This document shows, in pieces, positions 10,328 through 21,374 of a DNA stretch of 64,000 nt. The stretch lies in the NCBI GenBank assembly GCA_025529335.1, contig JAMYHX010000119.1:30854-94853 (forward strand), in the 5' to 3' direction. The number at the start of each line of letters is the position of its first letter. Within the stretch, counting starts at the first letter, position 1. The notes below the pieces were generated by a model. It saw only the letters and a program-made list of their open reading frames with translations. It searched no databases and was not told the DNA's origin. The position numbers and the translations under genes were made by a program. The stretch comes from Rhizopus sp. PT2906. Lineage: Eukaryota; Mucoromycota; Mucoromycetes; Mucorales; Rhizopodaceae.

Positions 10328-10806
10328 GTGAATTCTGTCAGCATTGGTAAATGTTTAGGGTTGCAGGAAAGCAAATCCAAAAAAAAGGAGTAAAATGCAT
10401 ACGATTGATCTTGATGCAATGTTAAACGGAGGGCATCAGTGTTGATATTGAAGTATGTAAAAAAGGAGGACCTTCTCGTTTTTTTGTAGTCTATTGGGCA
10501 TTTCATAGCAAGACTTTAAGATTATTATTTGTATTTAAACAAATCTTTAAGATATCTAATAGAAATACTCATTTCGAGTAAGCATTGATGATACTCTCAG
10601 TTGTCTATTCACGTAACAAGTTTAGGGGTGCTTTGTTTTCTGTTTAAATGGTCATTTCATCGCTTTCGAGGTCAACTTCTTTTCAAATACATGCCATGCT
10701 TTCCCAGAAAGGATCGTCTTTATAAATGCAAACAAAAAGGCATAATATATATGCGTGTGTACATTGTTTTTATTATTCTTTATGTAAAACTAAAGGAAAG
10801 GCTTGT

Positions 10807-12971
10807 TCAATGCCTTGTTCTTTTTCTATTATCTTCAAACTGATTGTTATATCTCTTGACACCACGTTCATCATCTTTCCATTCTGGTTTATACTCTGCC
10901 TCTGGTTCCTCAATCACCATGCGATCACGTACTGGTTGTCCTTGGAAACCACCTACTCTGGCTATCACCAAATTATCTTTCTCTTCTGCACTTAGTTCAG
11001 CCAAAGGTATAATCGAATCACCGCGATCGTAGTTGAAATGTTTCTTGGGTCCAAACCCAAATCCCCAATTGACCTTCACAGGCATGCCTTCGACCATGAG
11101 CCCTGCTCCATCGTATTTGGCTGCTTCTGTAGCTGCTCGAGTAGTAAATTTGAGAAATGCATTGTGTCTACCCTTTAATTTTTTTGATACCTAACAGAAA
11201 TTATAGTGAGTATATTGTATATGATACAGGTATATGTATACTCACAATCACACTAGCTATTTCTCCATATTTGGCAAATAAGCGTGCCACATCTTCTCTT
11301 TCATAGTGATCAGGAATAGGACCAACAAATAATGTACGTGTAAGGACTATATAAAAAGGGAGTCATAAGAAAGTGTTTTATCTTTTTGTTTCTTTGTGTA
11401 CCTCGAATACAACCAGGTGGCAAACTGGTATCACTCATTGGCTGTGCTCCTTTATATTGTATCTGCTGTAGTGGCTGCTGTTGCTGTTGCTGTTGTTGTT
11501 GATAATACTGATACTGCTGTTGGTAGTATTGCTGATATTGTTGTTGATATAACTGCTGGTTCATTTGTTGATATACAGGAGCGTTATTAATATTATTATT
11601 ACTGTTGTTGTTGGCTGTCTGAGTCATTTGGCGATGGAGCCAAGGTTCTTGAGCAGATGAATTAGCAGTAATGGTAGATGTAGTATGTGTAGTATGAGGA
11701 GTAACAGTAACAGGAGACGTAGTAGTAGTAGTAGTAGTAGTTTTATTAGCGATATTATCTGTGTCATTACCCCATCTTGACTTTTTTTCTGTTCTTCCAA
11801 CATTCGCAAGGGGCACAGAGGGTCCTTGGGGTGGTGGCCAAATACTTGGTTTTGTTTTAGACTCACTAGCAGCTAGTCGAGGGTCAAGGCGAACTTGGGC
11901 TGGTGTGTTGGTGACTGGTGCTTGTACTTGGGCTGAAGTTGAAGCTGGTGTTGGTGTAGTAACCAGACTGCCCAAAAGTTTAGCCAAAGCAGGAGGAAGT
12001 GATAGATCCTTGTTTACTTGTTGTGTGACAGATGCAGCAGTTGTTGTCGCATTAGTAGTAGTGGTAGTAGTACTAGTGTTGGTGATAGGTGTAGTATAGC
12101 TACCATTGCTGCTATTACTGCTAGTACTACTGTTGCTAATACTGCTACTATTGTTATTATTACTTGTTAAACCGGGAATATTCAAGTTGCCAATGTTACT
12201 AAGTGTTGCCAATAGAGCAGCTGTATCAACAGGTGGAGACACTATTATTATCAAGAATGATAATTTATAATAAAAAAAGTGTGTTTTAATACCAATCCAA
12301 ACGATATAAACTCTTAAGAAAATTCAAAAAGTGGGTATTTTTAAAGCTTCTTTTTATATAAAATTGTGTTTGATAATAACCTTTGTCCTGCTTACTTTGT
12401 TTTAAAAATGAATCCTTTACATACTGAACTACTTCCTTTGGATAAATGCTTCCTTGTTCCCAAAAATCCAATGTCTTTTTCACCTTGTCCTATTGACATA
12501 TATAAGCAAAAAAAAAAAAAAAAGAAGAAAAAAGAAAAACATGATCTTACCTTATCTTTGGTTGAACATGACTCAAAGCATCCGATAAGCGAGTCATCCT
12601 TCAAGACGATAGCAAACCGTTTAAGGTATCCTTCTGCTTCAAAGCTTCCTTTTTCATTATTTTCTTCTCTTCTCCTCAGCTGTTTATGGACTGCACGCGA
12701 AATGGCGTCGATTACATACAAACCTGCCAAGCGATAATCAGGTGGAGCACTTTCAATAAATTTCGTAATGCATTGTATAATGTAGTTATGATGCTAAACT
12801 ACATGTGTGGGCCAAATCATGTATAATGTGTGTAACTAGTTCACTTACCTTTGGGTGAGAAGTTGCCAATTGTTGAAGTGAAGTAATTTTAGATGCTGAT
12901 ACTGGTAATTTGCTATCTAAAATTGACTTGAGTTCCTTGTCAAAGAAGGTTCGATCCCAATTATCTGTCAT
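10807..12971 (-). CDS. nrd1: Nrd1/Seb1-type CID-RRM transcription termination factor
   Basis: Six exons: 12849-12971, 12551-12793, 12381-12489, 11402-12241, 11246-11346, 10807-11190; 599 aa. The N-terminal RNA polymerase II CTD-interacting domain (about 1-150) is clear: ELKSILDSKLPVSASKITSL then RLAGLYVIDAISRAVH. A 250-residue Ser/Thr/Asn and Gln/Tyr-rich linker follows. Next is an RRM (about 440-520; RTLFVGPIPDHYEREDVARL, KVNWGFGFGPKKHFNYDRG), with the Nrd1-specific G-F-GP-K-F extension. The tail is basic (RRYxN..RKRTRH-like). Nrd1 (S. cerevisiae) and Seb1 (S. pombe) couple the polymerase CTD to RNA motifs during termination and 3'-end choice; SCAF4/8 are the animal relatives. Function is inferred from this domain pair. 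It is divergent from uS12m. Confidence 0.92.
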
Positions 12972-13470
12972 TGTCTAAAGAAGTGAAAAAAAAAGGAAGG
13001 AAAAAAAGAAAAAAAAAAACCTTTTAATAGCCCGCATCTTCAAGAGTTACCCATATTGATGTATTTGCGTCACACGCAAATTTTCATTTTAATAGAGTAT
13101 ACACATACACACTTTGTTATGTATTGTATTATATGTAATTTACATCAATAGAGACTGTGGCATGTTGAGATAGAAAAAGAGCAAAGCAACAAAGAAAAGA
13201 AAGGGGAAGGCTTTCTATTAAAAGAAAACTTGTATGTTTAAATCAATATCAAGCTTAATAGTGTCACTTGTTACATGCAATCAAGTGAACTAGTATTCTT
13301 TGTCTCTCTCTCTCTGTTTCTTTCTTTGTCTTGTCCTCTCCATCTCCTTCTTTTAGGTGTGGTGGGCGGCCATTAAAATCAAAAGTTCTGTGGCTTATCA
13401 ATAACCAGGGGACTCGAAGTTCATTTTGGATACACACACATCTTTCTTTCTAGTCAACAAAATATATAAA
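12972..13470. promoter_or_regulatory. Divergent promoter region, nrd1 / uS12m
   Basis: Separates minus-strand nrd1 from plus-strand mitochondrial uS12. Purine-rich runs near 12980-13020 and a CT-rich tract near 13305-13355 are the only structure seen. No specific factor site assigned. Confidence 0.45.
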
Positions 13471-14045
13471 ATGCAGGCATTTCGATCACTCTTGCGACCA
13501 TTGACTACTTCCATCAGTCCTTTAAAGCCCTTCTTGTCTACAGCTACAGCATTCAACCGGGGAATCTTGAGTCAATTAAAACCTGTCAGTAACATACAAA
13601 GTGCTCACATGGCTACTCTCAACCAAGTCATTCGTAAATGTCGCAAGTCCAAGCCCAAGTTGAGCAAGACACCTGCCTTGGACAGCTGTTATCAACGCAA
13701 AGGCGTGTGTAATAAAGTCTATACCACCAAACCTAAAAAGCCCAACTCAGCTCAACGTAAGGTCGCTCGTGTAAAGTTGACAAACGGAAAGGTCGTTACT
13801 GCCTATATTCCTGGTGAAGGACATAATTTGCAAGAACACTCTGTTGTTCTCGTTCGTGGTGGTCGTGTACCTGATCTTCCAGGTGTTCGTTACCATCTTG
13901 TTCGTGGTGCTTTAGATCTTCAAGGTGTTGCTACAAGAACAACAAGTAGATCTAAATACGGAAGTAAGGATGAATGTTTATTATCCATTTCAGCCTACTA
14001 AACTCATTTTATATTATAGCCAAGAAGCCAAGCAAGAACAACTAA
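13471..14045 (+). CDS. MRPS12: Mitochondrial small-subunit ribosomal protein uS12m
   Basis: Two exons, 13471-13963 and 14020-14045. The second contributes only TKKPSKNN, restoring the usual S12 ending KYGTKKP; reading through the intron gives an aberrant tail. 172 aa. Residues 1-45 are Arg/Ser/Thr-rich without acids, a mitochondrial presequence. The S12 core follows: TLNQVIRKCRK, KGVCNKVYTTKPKKPNSAQR, then the decoding-loop motif GEGHNLQEHSVVLVRGGRVP, and DLPGVRYHLVRGALDLQGV. uS12 sits at the decoding centre of the mitoribosome. I took the Met of MQAFRSLL as start; an upstream in-frame ATG at 13426 would add 15 residues that look less like a targeting signal. Confidence 0.96.
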
Positions 14046-14410
14046 TCTTTATATACTCTTTTAGAAAGAATTCTGTAAAAAGAAACAATCACATTGTATT
14101 CAGGCCATGTGTAAAGTCAATAAATTGTATACAAATGCCATTCACCAAAAAAAAAATCACGTGTACGTTTTGTCATTGATAGTAGCTTTATGTTGGAAGA
14201 ATATAACTGAACCTCCCACTTGAATTCAATAAAATCAGCTGGAGGGTAAAAGGGCACTAAGCTACAGTCTTCTTTTTTCAGTGCTCATATGTCTTTTTTC
14301 ACTTAAACAGAACTGCGGTAAAGAAATTAAGCATATTTATTATAATTTGGATATTTCACCAATAAACATATATATATATTATATATACACACAAAGGAAA
14401 AGAAAAAACT
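14046..14410. other. Convergent intergenic spacer
   Basis: Space between the 3' ends of uS12m and the minus-strand surface-protein gene. It contains an AT dinucleotide tract near 14368-14385. No gene seen. Confidence 0.6.
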
Positions 14411-16040
14411 CTAGTATATAAAAAAGATAGTGGCCAAGACAGACACAAATGCTAAACTAATCACAGGCTTGACAACATCAGTTCCACTGGCTAATGCGTT
14501 CATGACATCCGTATCCAAGAAACCAAAGCCAGAGAAGCTCATGTTGACGGTTGGTACAGTGACCAAGACCAACTTGTTGGTTCGGTTGGAAGCAGGCGAA
14601 TTGGGGCCCCAGATCCAATCATTTGTTTGGTACTGTGGAATGTCTGCCAAGTTTTGAGCATTGAGGCTGCTGATGAGCCCTGTAGCGTCTGTCAGATTGA
14701 CAGTGTTTTGATATTCAAGACGACCCTCGGTGTTATTTCCGATAGATATACCATAGGTTATGTTTGTCTTGATCTGTTGAGCGACATCAACGGGTGTAGT
14801 TGTGTTGACATCAAACACAACCGGCTCATCAATATGCGTTGACAGGAGCTGTGCAACGGCCACACGTGCGGTTGGACTGCTGCGATTGGCAGGGAATCCA
14901 CTCAAGGCAAAATCATATTCGAGTGAATTGGGTTGCATCACAATGGGTGCTGTATTGTTCAGTTGCAGATTGCTTGCTCTCCAGGTAATCTTTACAGAGA
15001 ATTGAGTTCCATTGTTATTGTTGCTGTTATAGGTGGCGTTAGCAAATGTGGTTGTTTGCAAATAGAATTGACTCGAGTTGGTGGGTACAGTAATGTTAGA
15101 TACCATCAATGACTGCCATTGCAGGTTTTGGAGAGAGCTGCTGGATAAAATAGGTTCATTGCTGTCATAGAATCCATTCTGGTTAAGATCATCAAATTCA
15201 ATAACATGAGAGAACTGCAATCGATAGGTGAAATCAGCTGTAGGAGCACTGGTGTCTGAAGTGGCAAAGAAGGCATGGTCAACCATGGGAAATTGATTGT
15301 TGGTACTTATGTTGAATGAGATGTGATAATTTTCATCGTTTTTGCCGGTGAATGCTGTCCCGTTGATAACGACGTTAGGTGTGTTACTGCCTTGCTCTGT
15401 CAGTTGTGGTGCATAGTAGTAGCCGTTTTGTTGGTTGTATCGGTGATATGCTGCATGATATCCCATGAAAAGGAAAGGTGGCATTATAGCAAAATAAAGT
15501 AATCCTGGATTGTAGAAGCCATAATAACCGTATCTGGAGACTGGTGAGTATCCGCTTGTGTAGGCTGGAGGATAGTTTGTATAGGTTGCTAGAAAAAAGC
15601 AAAGTTATAATGCGCTTCATACTATCATGGTGAACTTTCAATCTTACTTCGCTTATTTGTATAACTGTATGGAGGAGGAGAGTTAAAGGAACCTGAGCCT
15701 CCTCTGTTAGAGACACTGTTTGGAGTACCTATATATCATGACATATTTGTAAATATTTATTCAATATGTATCAATAGACAACATTACCAACACCTCCTCT
15801 AGATCCGCCTGTTCCGCCTGTTCCGCCTGTTCCTCCTGTTCCTCCCGTGCCTCCACCTGTTCTAGCTCCACCTCCACCACCACCTCCTCCACCTCCTCGA
15901 CCTCCACCGCCACCGCCACCTCCTTTAGCCCAGACAGCTAAAAAGAAAAATTAGTATTGATAATAGGTAATTCCTTGATAACCATAGTTACCTATAGCAC
16001 AGTAGAGTAGTAAAATCGATGTGTGCAAAGCAAATTTCAT
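14411..16040 (-). CDS. Gly-rich secreted surface protein, probably GPI-anchored
   Basis: Four exons: 15992-16040, 15788-15937, 15648-15728, 14411-15588; 485 aa. It begins with a signal peptide (MKFALHTSILLLYCAIAVWAK), then a poly-Gly/GGT repeat encoded by exon 2, then Tyr/Pro/Ser-rich linkers (PPPYSYTNK, NYPPAYTSGYSP). The large C-terminal part (about 155-460) is rich in Asn/Thr/Ser with many N-glycosylation sequons and looks like an all-beta extracellular domain. The end is a small-residue site (NALASGTD) followed by a hydrophobic tail (VISLAFVSVLATIFFIY), the pattern of a GPI-anchor signal, though one membrane helix is also possible. I do not recognise a catalytic family. Cell wall or surface location is inferred. 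Confidence 0.75.
15783..15930. repeat. Gly-Gly-Thr coding tandem repeat
   Basis: Degenerate 9-nt units (plus strand CCTGTTCCG and CCTGTTCCT) and CCX triplets within exon 2 of the Gly-rich surface protein. They encode GGT and poly-Gly runs; such tracts vary in length easily. Confidence 0.8.
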
Positions 16041-17310
16041 TATTCAGTTGTATACGTAATAATAAGAGAAACAAGAGAAAAAAAGGAAACAATCGAAAAT
16101 GGGAAAAATTTATATATATTTTAGGTATGCTTCGTGTAACATATTGCGCTAAGCACAATGCTAAGCTACATGATCGCATGAACAAATGGCTAAGTTTAGT
16201 ATAATGCTCTTGTGCGTATTGAAAACTAAGCAAATGACGATCGGAAAGAAGTTTCTCCTTGGTTATGTAAACATTACGCAAGGAAAAAGAAAAAACAAGT
16301 GGAAATAAAGTATTTTTTTGCAAGAGGTTTTCAGTCATAGCTGATTGTGCACTTGGCTTGCTTGTTATTGAAAACAGAGTGGAAATTTCTTGTAAATTAC
16401 AGGGTCAATGCAGGAGCAACAATTCCAAAGACATCCGCAGCAGTACGTCCAGATTCTCTGGCATAATAAAAGAGCGTAAAGCTGCCAAAGAGTTTGGAAG
16501 AGTGATTCGGCCAATCCCTAGTATTGTGCGCAGATGGCTAAATACTTGCGCCACAAAGAAAACCAAGTGTAATCCTACAGTGGATATATAAGTTTGCTAT
16601 TTAATGTGTCCCTTCCAATATCTTCTTAGTTGAAACTTACCATTCACTTGGAAACGTATAATTGGATGGCTATTTTTTTGAACGGAATTTTTCGACAGTA
16701 AAGAAAATGCTTGCTTTTACTGCTATCGACAGGTTTCACCTTGCCATAGCCCAAGGAGAGGCCAATTCTCAGCTGTACAATCGCATCAGGTCGAATTTGA
16801 GGCGCCGTTTCCTCCATTTTGTTGGACTACTGCAACAGAATTTTCTTGTTGACATCCGCGAATATTGATGCAAGCAGAGGTTTGTATTTAACTGTTATTG
16901 AAAAAAAAAGAAAAGCAGTTAAGCCGATGATCTGTAAAGTAGCTTATTTATTAAAATGAAAGGAGTATTGTTAAAATATGAGGCGTGTGCGTTTTTAGAG
17001 GATAGAATCTATGGCTGTTATGATATTTAATACCGTCAGCGTGATTATTTATGTTACTATTGTTGTCAATGTTATTCTAATAAGATACTGTAGAGGAATA
17101 TGTTTGCACTACTATAAAATTATACTTATGCGACTTTATAGGGTTGTACGAAGGATGACTTTTGAGGTGCTTAGCATTATAGAATTTCTGGATCTTTGCA
17201 TCATTGATATGGCGCATTCATCCAGCAATCAAAAGACATAGTATTACGTTCAAGGGCGTAAAGCTCGTTTTGTTGAGGCTAATTGGCCCTATCTGCTTTA
17301 TTTGGTATGA
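16041..17310. other. Gene-poor spacer with possible transposase scrap
   Basis: No intact gene. The plus-strand frame 16358-16591 includes a stretch (KERKAAKEFGRV...VRRWL) resembling a helix-turn-helix of Tc1-like transposases, but too short and degenerate to call. The frame 17011-17241 is hydrophobic low complexity. The 17170-17310 part may hold the lost 3' end of the adjacent RMD1-family gene. Confidence 0.4.
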
Positions 17311-18560
17311 TTAGCGTATTATTTGCTTAGAAAGGTACTTTAACCAGATATTGTTCAAATCCATGGCATAATCTAATTTTTCACGGTTAGATAAACCAAG
17401 TATATGCACTCACTACATTTACCTATTTTTCTATTAAAAATGTCTATTCTAGTTTGCGCATCAAACCTTGCAGATATTTTATTGACGATATCTAAAAAGG
17501 GATTGAGCTCATGTCATAATTCATTATTCATATAGTCATTACCTTGCAACTCTGAGTTTTCCCATTTAAAACTAGATGTGCCTAGAAATCCATCATTTGC
17601 ACTGGCATAAGCTCTTGATCGAATAAACAAGAATTCAGATAACCACTGATTATAGTCTGTGGATTTTGATGTGCCTGTAGAAAGTGCGACGCGACAGTTA
17701 TGTTCTAAGGATTGGATGCTCTTGTCCAGACTGATCTCCATGCTTTTTATTTTGGCAACTCGTCCTAGGCCATAAGAAAAGGCCAGCTTGGACAAGTGAA
17801 TGCCCAAAGGATTCAATATGGCTACATCTCCTTTCAAGTCGGTTATTCTAAATCGTGTCTATTAGTTTTTGACTATGGAATGACTTGTATTCCCTATTTA
17901 CTCGTCTTCATCTACTGTATAATCTATCGTTTCCTTTGCCTCTTCTATAACAGCATTTGATTCTCTTTTTCTCTCACTTTTGGTGACATAAAGACTTGAG
18001 AACTTTGTTTCCTGAGATGGTTGCATCCCCCAACAAGCAAATGATCCATTTGAGAATACAAAGATGTCTCCTCCTTGTTCTTGGTCAACAATATGAAGCG
18101 CGTCCTTTGCGTTGATCTCGCTTGTTATTCTAAATTCTCGCTGATCTGTCATTGTGAGTTCATATCGGAGTTTGTCCATGTAATAAGCATCCGCTGTATT
18201 GTATGCATTACAAATTTGTGTCTAAAGAAAGATAAAGATACATAATTAATAGAAAGAAGGACGTATTTACATTGGGGTTATATTCTTGAGGTAAAGGCGT
18301 ATTCGTTATTTCTGCATCAATTTCCATGACACGTCGAAGTAAGTCCTGTAACGCCCCAGCATTTTTTTCAACGCCCAAGTGTCTAAAGGTAGAGTAACTC
18401 TAGAGATAAAGTGTCAAAATATCAAAGTATGACTTTTTTATGAATATTCTCTATATTTTTGTGCACAGGAAAGCTTAATGATACAAGTCTTTACTTCTAT
18501 ATTTTTACGTACTACTCTTGCTCCAATAAAGATGGAACAGCCTCTAGTCAACAATGACAT
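17311..18560 (-). CDS. RMD1/RMND1-family (DUF155) protein, C-terminally shortened
   Basis: Six exons: 18495-18560, 18271-18399, 17902-18221, 17543-17847, 17423-17491, 17311-17372; about 316 aa. The N-terminus (MSLLTRGCSIFIGARVVRK) could be a mitochondrial signal. DUF155 hallmarks follow: NAYNTADAYYMDKLRYEL, GGDIFVFSNGSFACWG, the Asp/Glu-rich ETIDYTVDEDE, then KLAFSYGLGRVAKIKSMEIS and a helix FDAQTRIDIFNRKID. RMND1 in animals is needed for mitochondrial translation; yeast Rmd1 and Rmd8 are relatives of unclear role. The family normally ends with a Leu-Glu-Trp membrane anchor after this helix. Here the frame stops 20 residues past it. A different splice (donor within AATATCTGGTTAAAG) would give a short hydrophobic tail instead. 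It may be a divergent paralogue or decaying. Confidence 0.75.
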
Positions 18561-18698
18561 GACCTACAAAAAATATTAAAAGAAAAGGGAAAGGGGAGAA
18601 GAAAGATGTATGACTAAAAAGGAAATTGTGACTTGAGAATTTTCGTTAGTGCTTTGCTTTCTTTCTTCTTTTTTTAATAATTGCTTTATTTATTATTA
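18561..18698. promoter_or_regulatory. Bidirectional promoter, RMD1-family gene / RPB4
   Basis: Only 138 bp separate the two divergent start codons, so the promoters must overlap. It is A/G-rich then T-rich; no specific site assigned. Confidence 0.5.
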
Positions 18699-19348
18699 AT
18701 GACATCAGTTAGACAACCAAAGAAGAGGATCATTAGACGCGGTGGAGCTGAACAAGAAGATGCTTCCAATTTGAAGCTGGGAGAAGGTGTGAGAAAATAA
18801 AGACTTCAAAAAAGATCCAATAGATTAAACGTGTATAATTTATAGAATTTGACAATGCACAATGTTTATATCTATCAGAAGTTCGAGTTATTTTAGATGC
18901 ACAAGATAATAAAGGCATAGAAGTACAGAATAGAGCAACAACAAAGTAAATAATACCATACTGGCGCTATCTTTGACTCAACAATAAATCATAGTGCTGT
19001 TTTAGCGAAAACATTAGAATATGTACGTAATTTTGGCAGATACAATACCATGGAAGCTGTTCGTGAAGTCAGACAGTAAGTCTCTATAATAAACTAAAGA
19101 GGGCTGACTATTCAATGACAAAAAGGATTATGGCCAAAGATTCACTGACACAATTCGAAGTTGCACAAATGGCTAATTTATGTTGTGAGGAAGCTGAAGA
19201 GGCCAAGGCACTTATTCCAAGGTATAGCAGAGGATATTCAATAAAAAGTATGTACTCACATAATAATAGTATATCAACAAAATATGATGATGACGAGCTT
19301 CAAGAAGTATTAAATCAAATGCAACAGATCAGAAAGTTCCAAGGTTAA
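18699..19348 (+). CDS. RPB4: RNA polymerase II subunit Rpb4
   Basis: Five exons: 18699-18786, 18846-18945, 18995-19075, 19126-19221, 19270-19348; 147 aa, near the size of animal Rpb4. Motifs in order are EFDNAQCLYLSEVRVIL, AVLAKTLEYVRNFGRYN, DSLTQFEVAQMANLCCEEAE, EEAKALIPS, and after the last intron KYDDDELQEVLNQMQQIRKF. Rpb4 pairs with Rpb7 to form the stalk of RNA polymerase II. Intron 4 is 48 nt and in frame, so an unspliced reading hides it; removing it brings IPS to the acidic DDDEL exactly as in the family. The intron 3 acceptor is AAAAAG, without a pyrimidine tract; an alternative acceptor 18 nt upstream (GAGAG) would also keep frame but fits the family less well. Confidence 0.93.
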
Positions 19349-19814
19349 AAAAGCATTTGGATAGTTTGTTTGTATACTTTATTAAATGGGGAAAAAGATG
19401 AAAGAAAAGGGATTGCAGTTTTTTCCAACTAGAAGACTAATGAATAAAAGATAAAGTATTATTCATTTTATACTTATCGAGGCGTTAAGGAATGCACTGC
19501 CGTTATAGACAGCGTATTAAATCCATGGTATAATTAGTCTTTGAAGGGCTTTCACTGTCATGTTTTGATTTGTAAACAAAGATATCATATATATATTGGT
19601 TTTTCTTGTTTTTCTTGATCTCCTTACTCCTCTTGTTGTTGAGATTGCTGCTGAATATGCTTAATTTGTTCATGATAGCATGGAGATAAGCAGCTTACGA
19701 TACTTTTTGTACAAAAATATGATTATTTGATAGTATGCATTTTATTTGTTGCTCTCCGAAAGATTCTCTTAGGCATTTTATAGTCGTAGTGACTACATCG
19801 TAGTAATGCACTGC
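19349..19814. other. Intergenic spacer
   Basis: AT-rich 3' flank of RPB4 leading into the truncated end of the Helitron relic. No gene seen. Confidence 0.55.
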
Positions 19815-20795
19815 TCACATCGCAATTCCACACAGTACCACAACAACTGCGGCAACTTCTTCCATTGTTGACAGGTTGTGAGTGCGTCTATCGCCTCCTT
19901 CAATCAAACGTATTCTCATTGATGGACTGATGATGATATATGGTGCATCGGTTTCCGTTGGATCATTGCCATCACTGATAATGTTGCTGTTCTCATGGTT
20001 GCTCAATACCTCATACGCATGGCGATATACATGTGCGAAGGGGTTACATTAGGCAAGCATAACTGAAAGCTCTCTAATGATCTCAGGATCAAGATTGTCA
20101 TTTCTCTCCAAGCGTCTTTCGGCTGCAAGTGATGGATTGTAGATGTAAAGCTGAGCATATGAGGGGTTCGAACCATCATCAGTGGACAGCAAAGGGCCAT
20201 GGAAGTGATAAAGCTCACCATGAATCTGAAATGCATGTAGATCACCTCTGTTGTTTTCATTATTCGTTCGTTCCTTGGCAGAAGCAATGTCGCATTTCAA
20301 AGACGTAAACGCAAAAGCAGCGTTGTATTGGCGAAGGTTGTCCTTGAAGTGACGGCTATGAGTGTCTGTACTTGCAAGCAAGTCCTTCAAATACTGGGGC
20401 GGGTCAGGCAAGAATTGCAACTGGACTGATCCCTGCTTGCAGCATGATTCCCAGCTAGGGTTCCTTGACAGAGATGTCTCTTGCCTTTCATCAATCCAGT
20501 GCAAGGCATGGCAATGGGGACATTCCTTGTCTACGCGCCCAAGATTCAAAGGACGAAGGCGATATAACTGTGAGATATATGCAGTAGGGATATAATCAGC
20601 AGGATCTGCTCTGGGTCTGCCTCTGGACCTAATAGAGACTTCGTTTCCTTCGCCTCGCTGAATTCGACGTTTGCGCCGTGTAGCTGTAACTTGTTTTGTG
20701 CATATCTGGTAAGTATCATACGCTGAGCCAACCAATAAAGGCAAATGGTAAGATGAGCAGTTGGTAGTAAATGTGATAACAGTATTGTTGTTCAT
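19815..20795 (-). pseudogene. Helitron Rep/helicase-like gene, N-terminal relic
   Basis: The minus strand encodes the N-terminal part of a Helitron helicase-like protein: a CPHCHALHW zinc-type motif, then CCKQG..QLQFLPDPPQYLKDLL, FTSLKCDIA, FQIHGELYHFHGPLL and AQLYIYNPSLAAERR. The first frame stops at 20049, but the same reading frame resumes directly (NPFAHVYRHAYEVLSNHE to RRTHNLSTMEEVAAV), so one in-frame stop breaks it. Homology then ends near 19820, before the Rep nuclease and helicase domains. It cannot be active. Family assignment is from the recognisable order of these motifs in fungal Helitrons. Two high-confidence features of an active element, the HUH nuclease and the Pif1-like helicase, are absent from the window. 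Confidence 0.8.
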
Positions 20796-21082
20796 GTACT
20801 ATTGCAAGATCAAGCGTTAGTGAGCAGATTCTAGTACAATGTTTTTAAGAAAGTGCTTATTTTTGCCTGTACCTGAAGGTTCTTATTATTGAAGACGCAG
20901 TACACTATTTCCAGAAAGAGATGTCGCGCTGACTAAATTGCACTAAGACTATATGAATACAGCCACTTTAGAAAGTAAAGTCGCTGATTTTGAGTTTGAT
21001 GTCGGTTGATCCAAAAATAAACACATAAAATAAGGTGAACACTACATGCACCAGAAAATAGGCCAATGGTACGGCCGCTACC
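20796..21082. other. Intergenic flank of Helitron relic
   Basis: AT-rich sequence with no supported gene. It may include remnants of the element's 5' end. Confidence 0.4.
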
Positions 21083-21265
21083 TATGTTGTCACTTTACAG
21101 CTTTACACTACCAAAGCTCTGCCTAACCCAAGACTATCCAGTTCACTCTCTCTGATATAAAATGTGAATTCATCATAATTACACGAGAGTTAAGTGGTCT
21201 TTGTTGATCAAACTGACAACATAAAATTAGAATAAATAACAACATTCCTTTTTTTATCTCTTTCT
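21083..21265 (+). repeat. Dispersed repeat R1, copy a (promoter-like)
   Basis: Starts TATGTTGTCAC and contains the reverse complement TGACAACATA at 21214-21223. A TATA-like GATATAAAA lies between. It is followed by AAATTAGAATAAATAACA and a T/C-rich tract. The same order and wording recur at 61529-61710. It could be a small inverted-repeat element or the promoter/leader of a transposon family. Confidence 0.6.
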
Positions 21266-21374
21266 TCTTCTTGAAAAGAAACAAACCAAGATGATAACTT
21301 CATAAAGTCATGTTAAAAAAACAGCCCTTTTCTTTATTATTTTGTTCTAAATACTCTAAAAAATTGTCCTATGC

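Larger units (their letters stand above)
9767..10645. repeat. Duplicated segment, copy A (879 bp)
   Basis: By eye this block is identical, base for base, to 26914-27792, in the same orientation 17,147 bp away. The left edge is followed outward by one mismatch and then a shared ACAAAG; the right edge ends at CTGTTT, beyond which the copies diverge. No terminal inverted repeat or target-site duplication is evident. It contains one small minus-strand gene with its TATA box. Confidence 0.95.

Noticed and set aside
17011..17241. A small membrane protein on the plus strand
   Set aside because: Composition is that of AT-rich non-coding DNA, with no family and no promoter signal.
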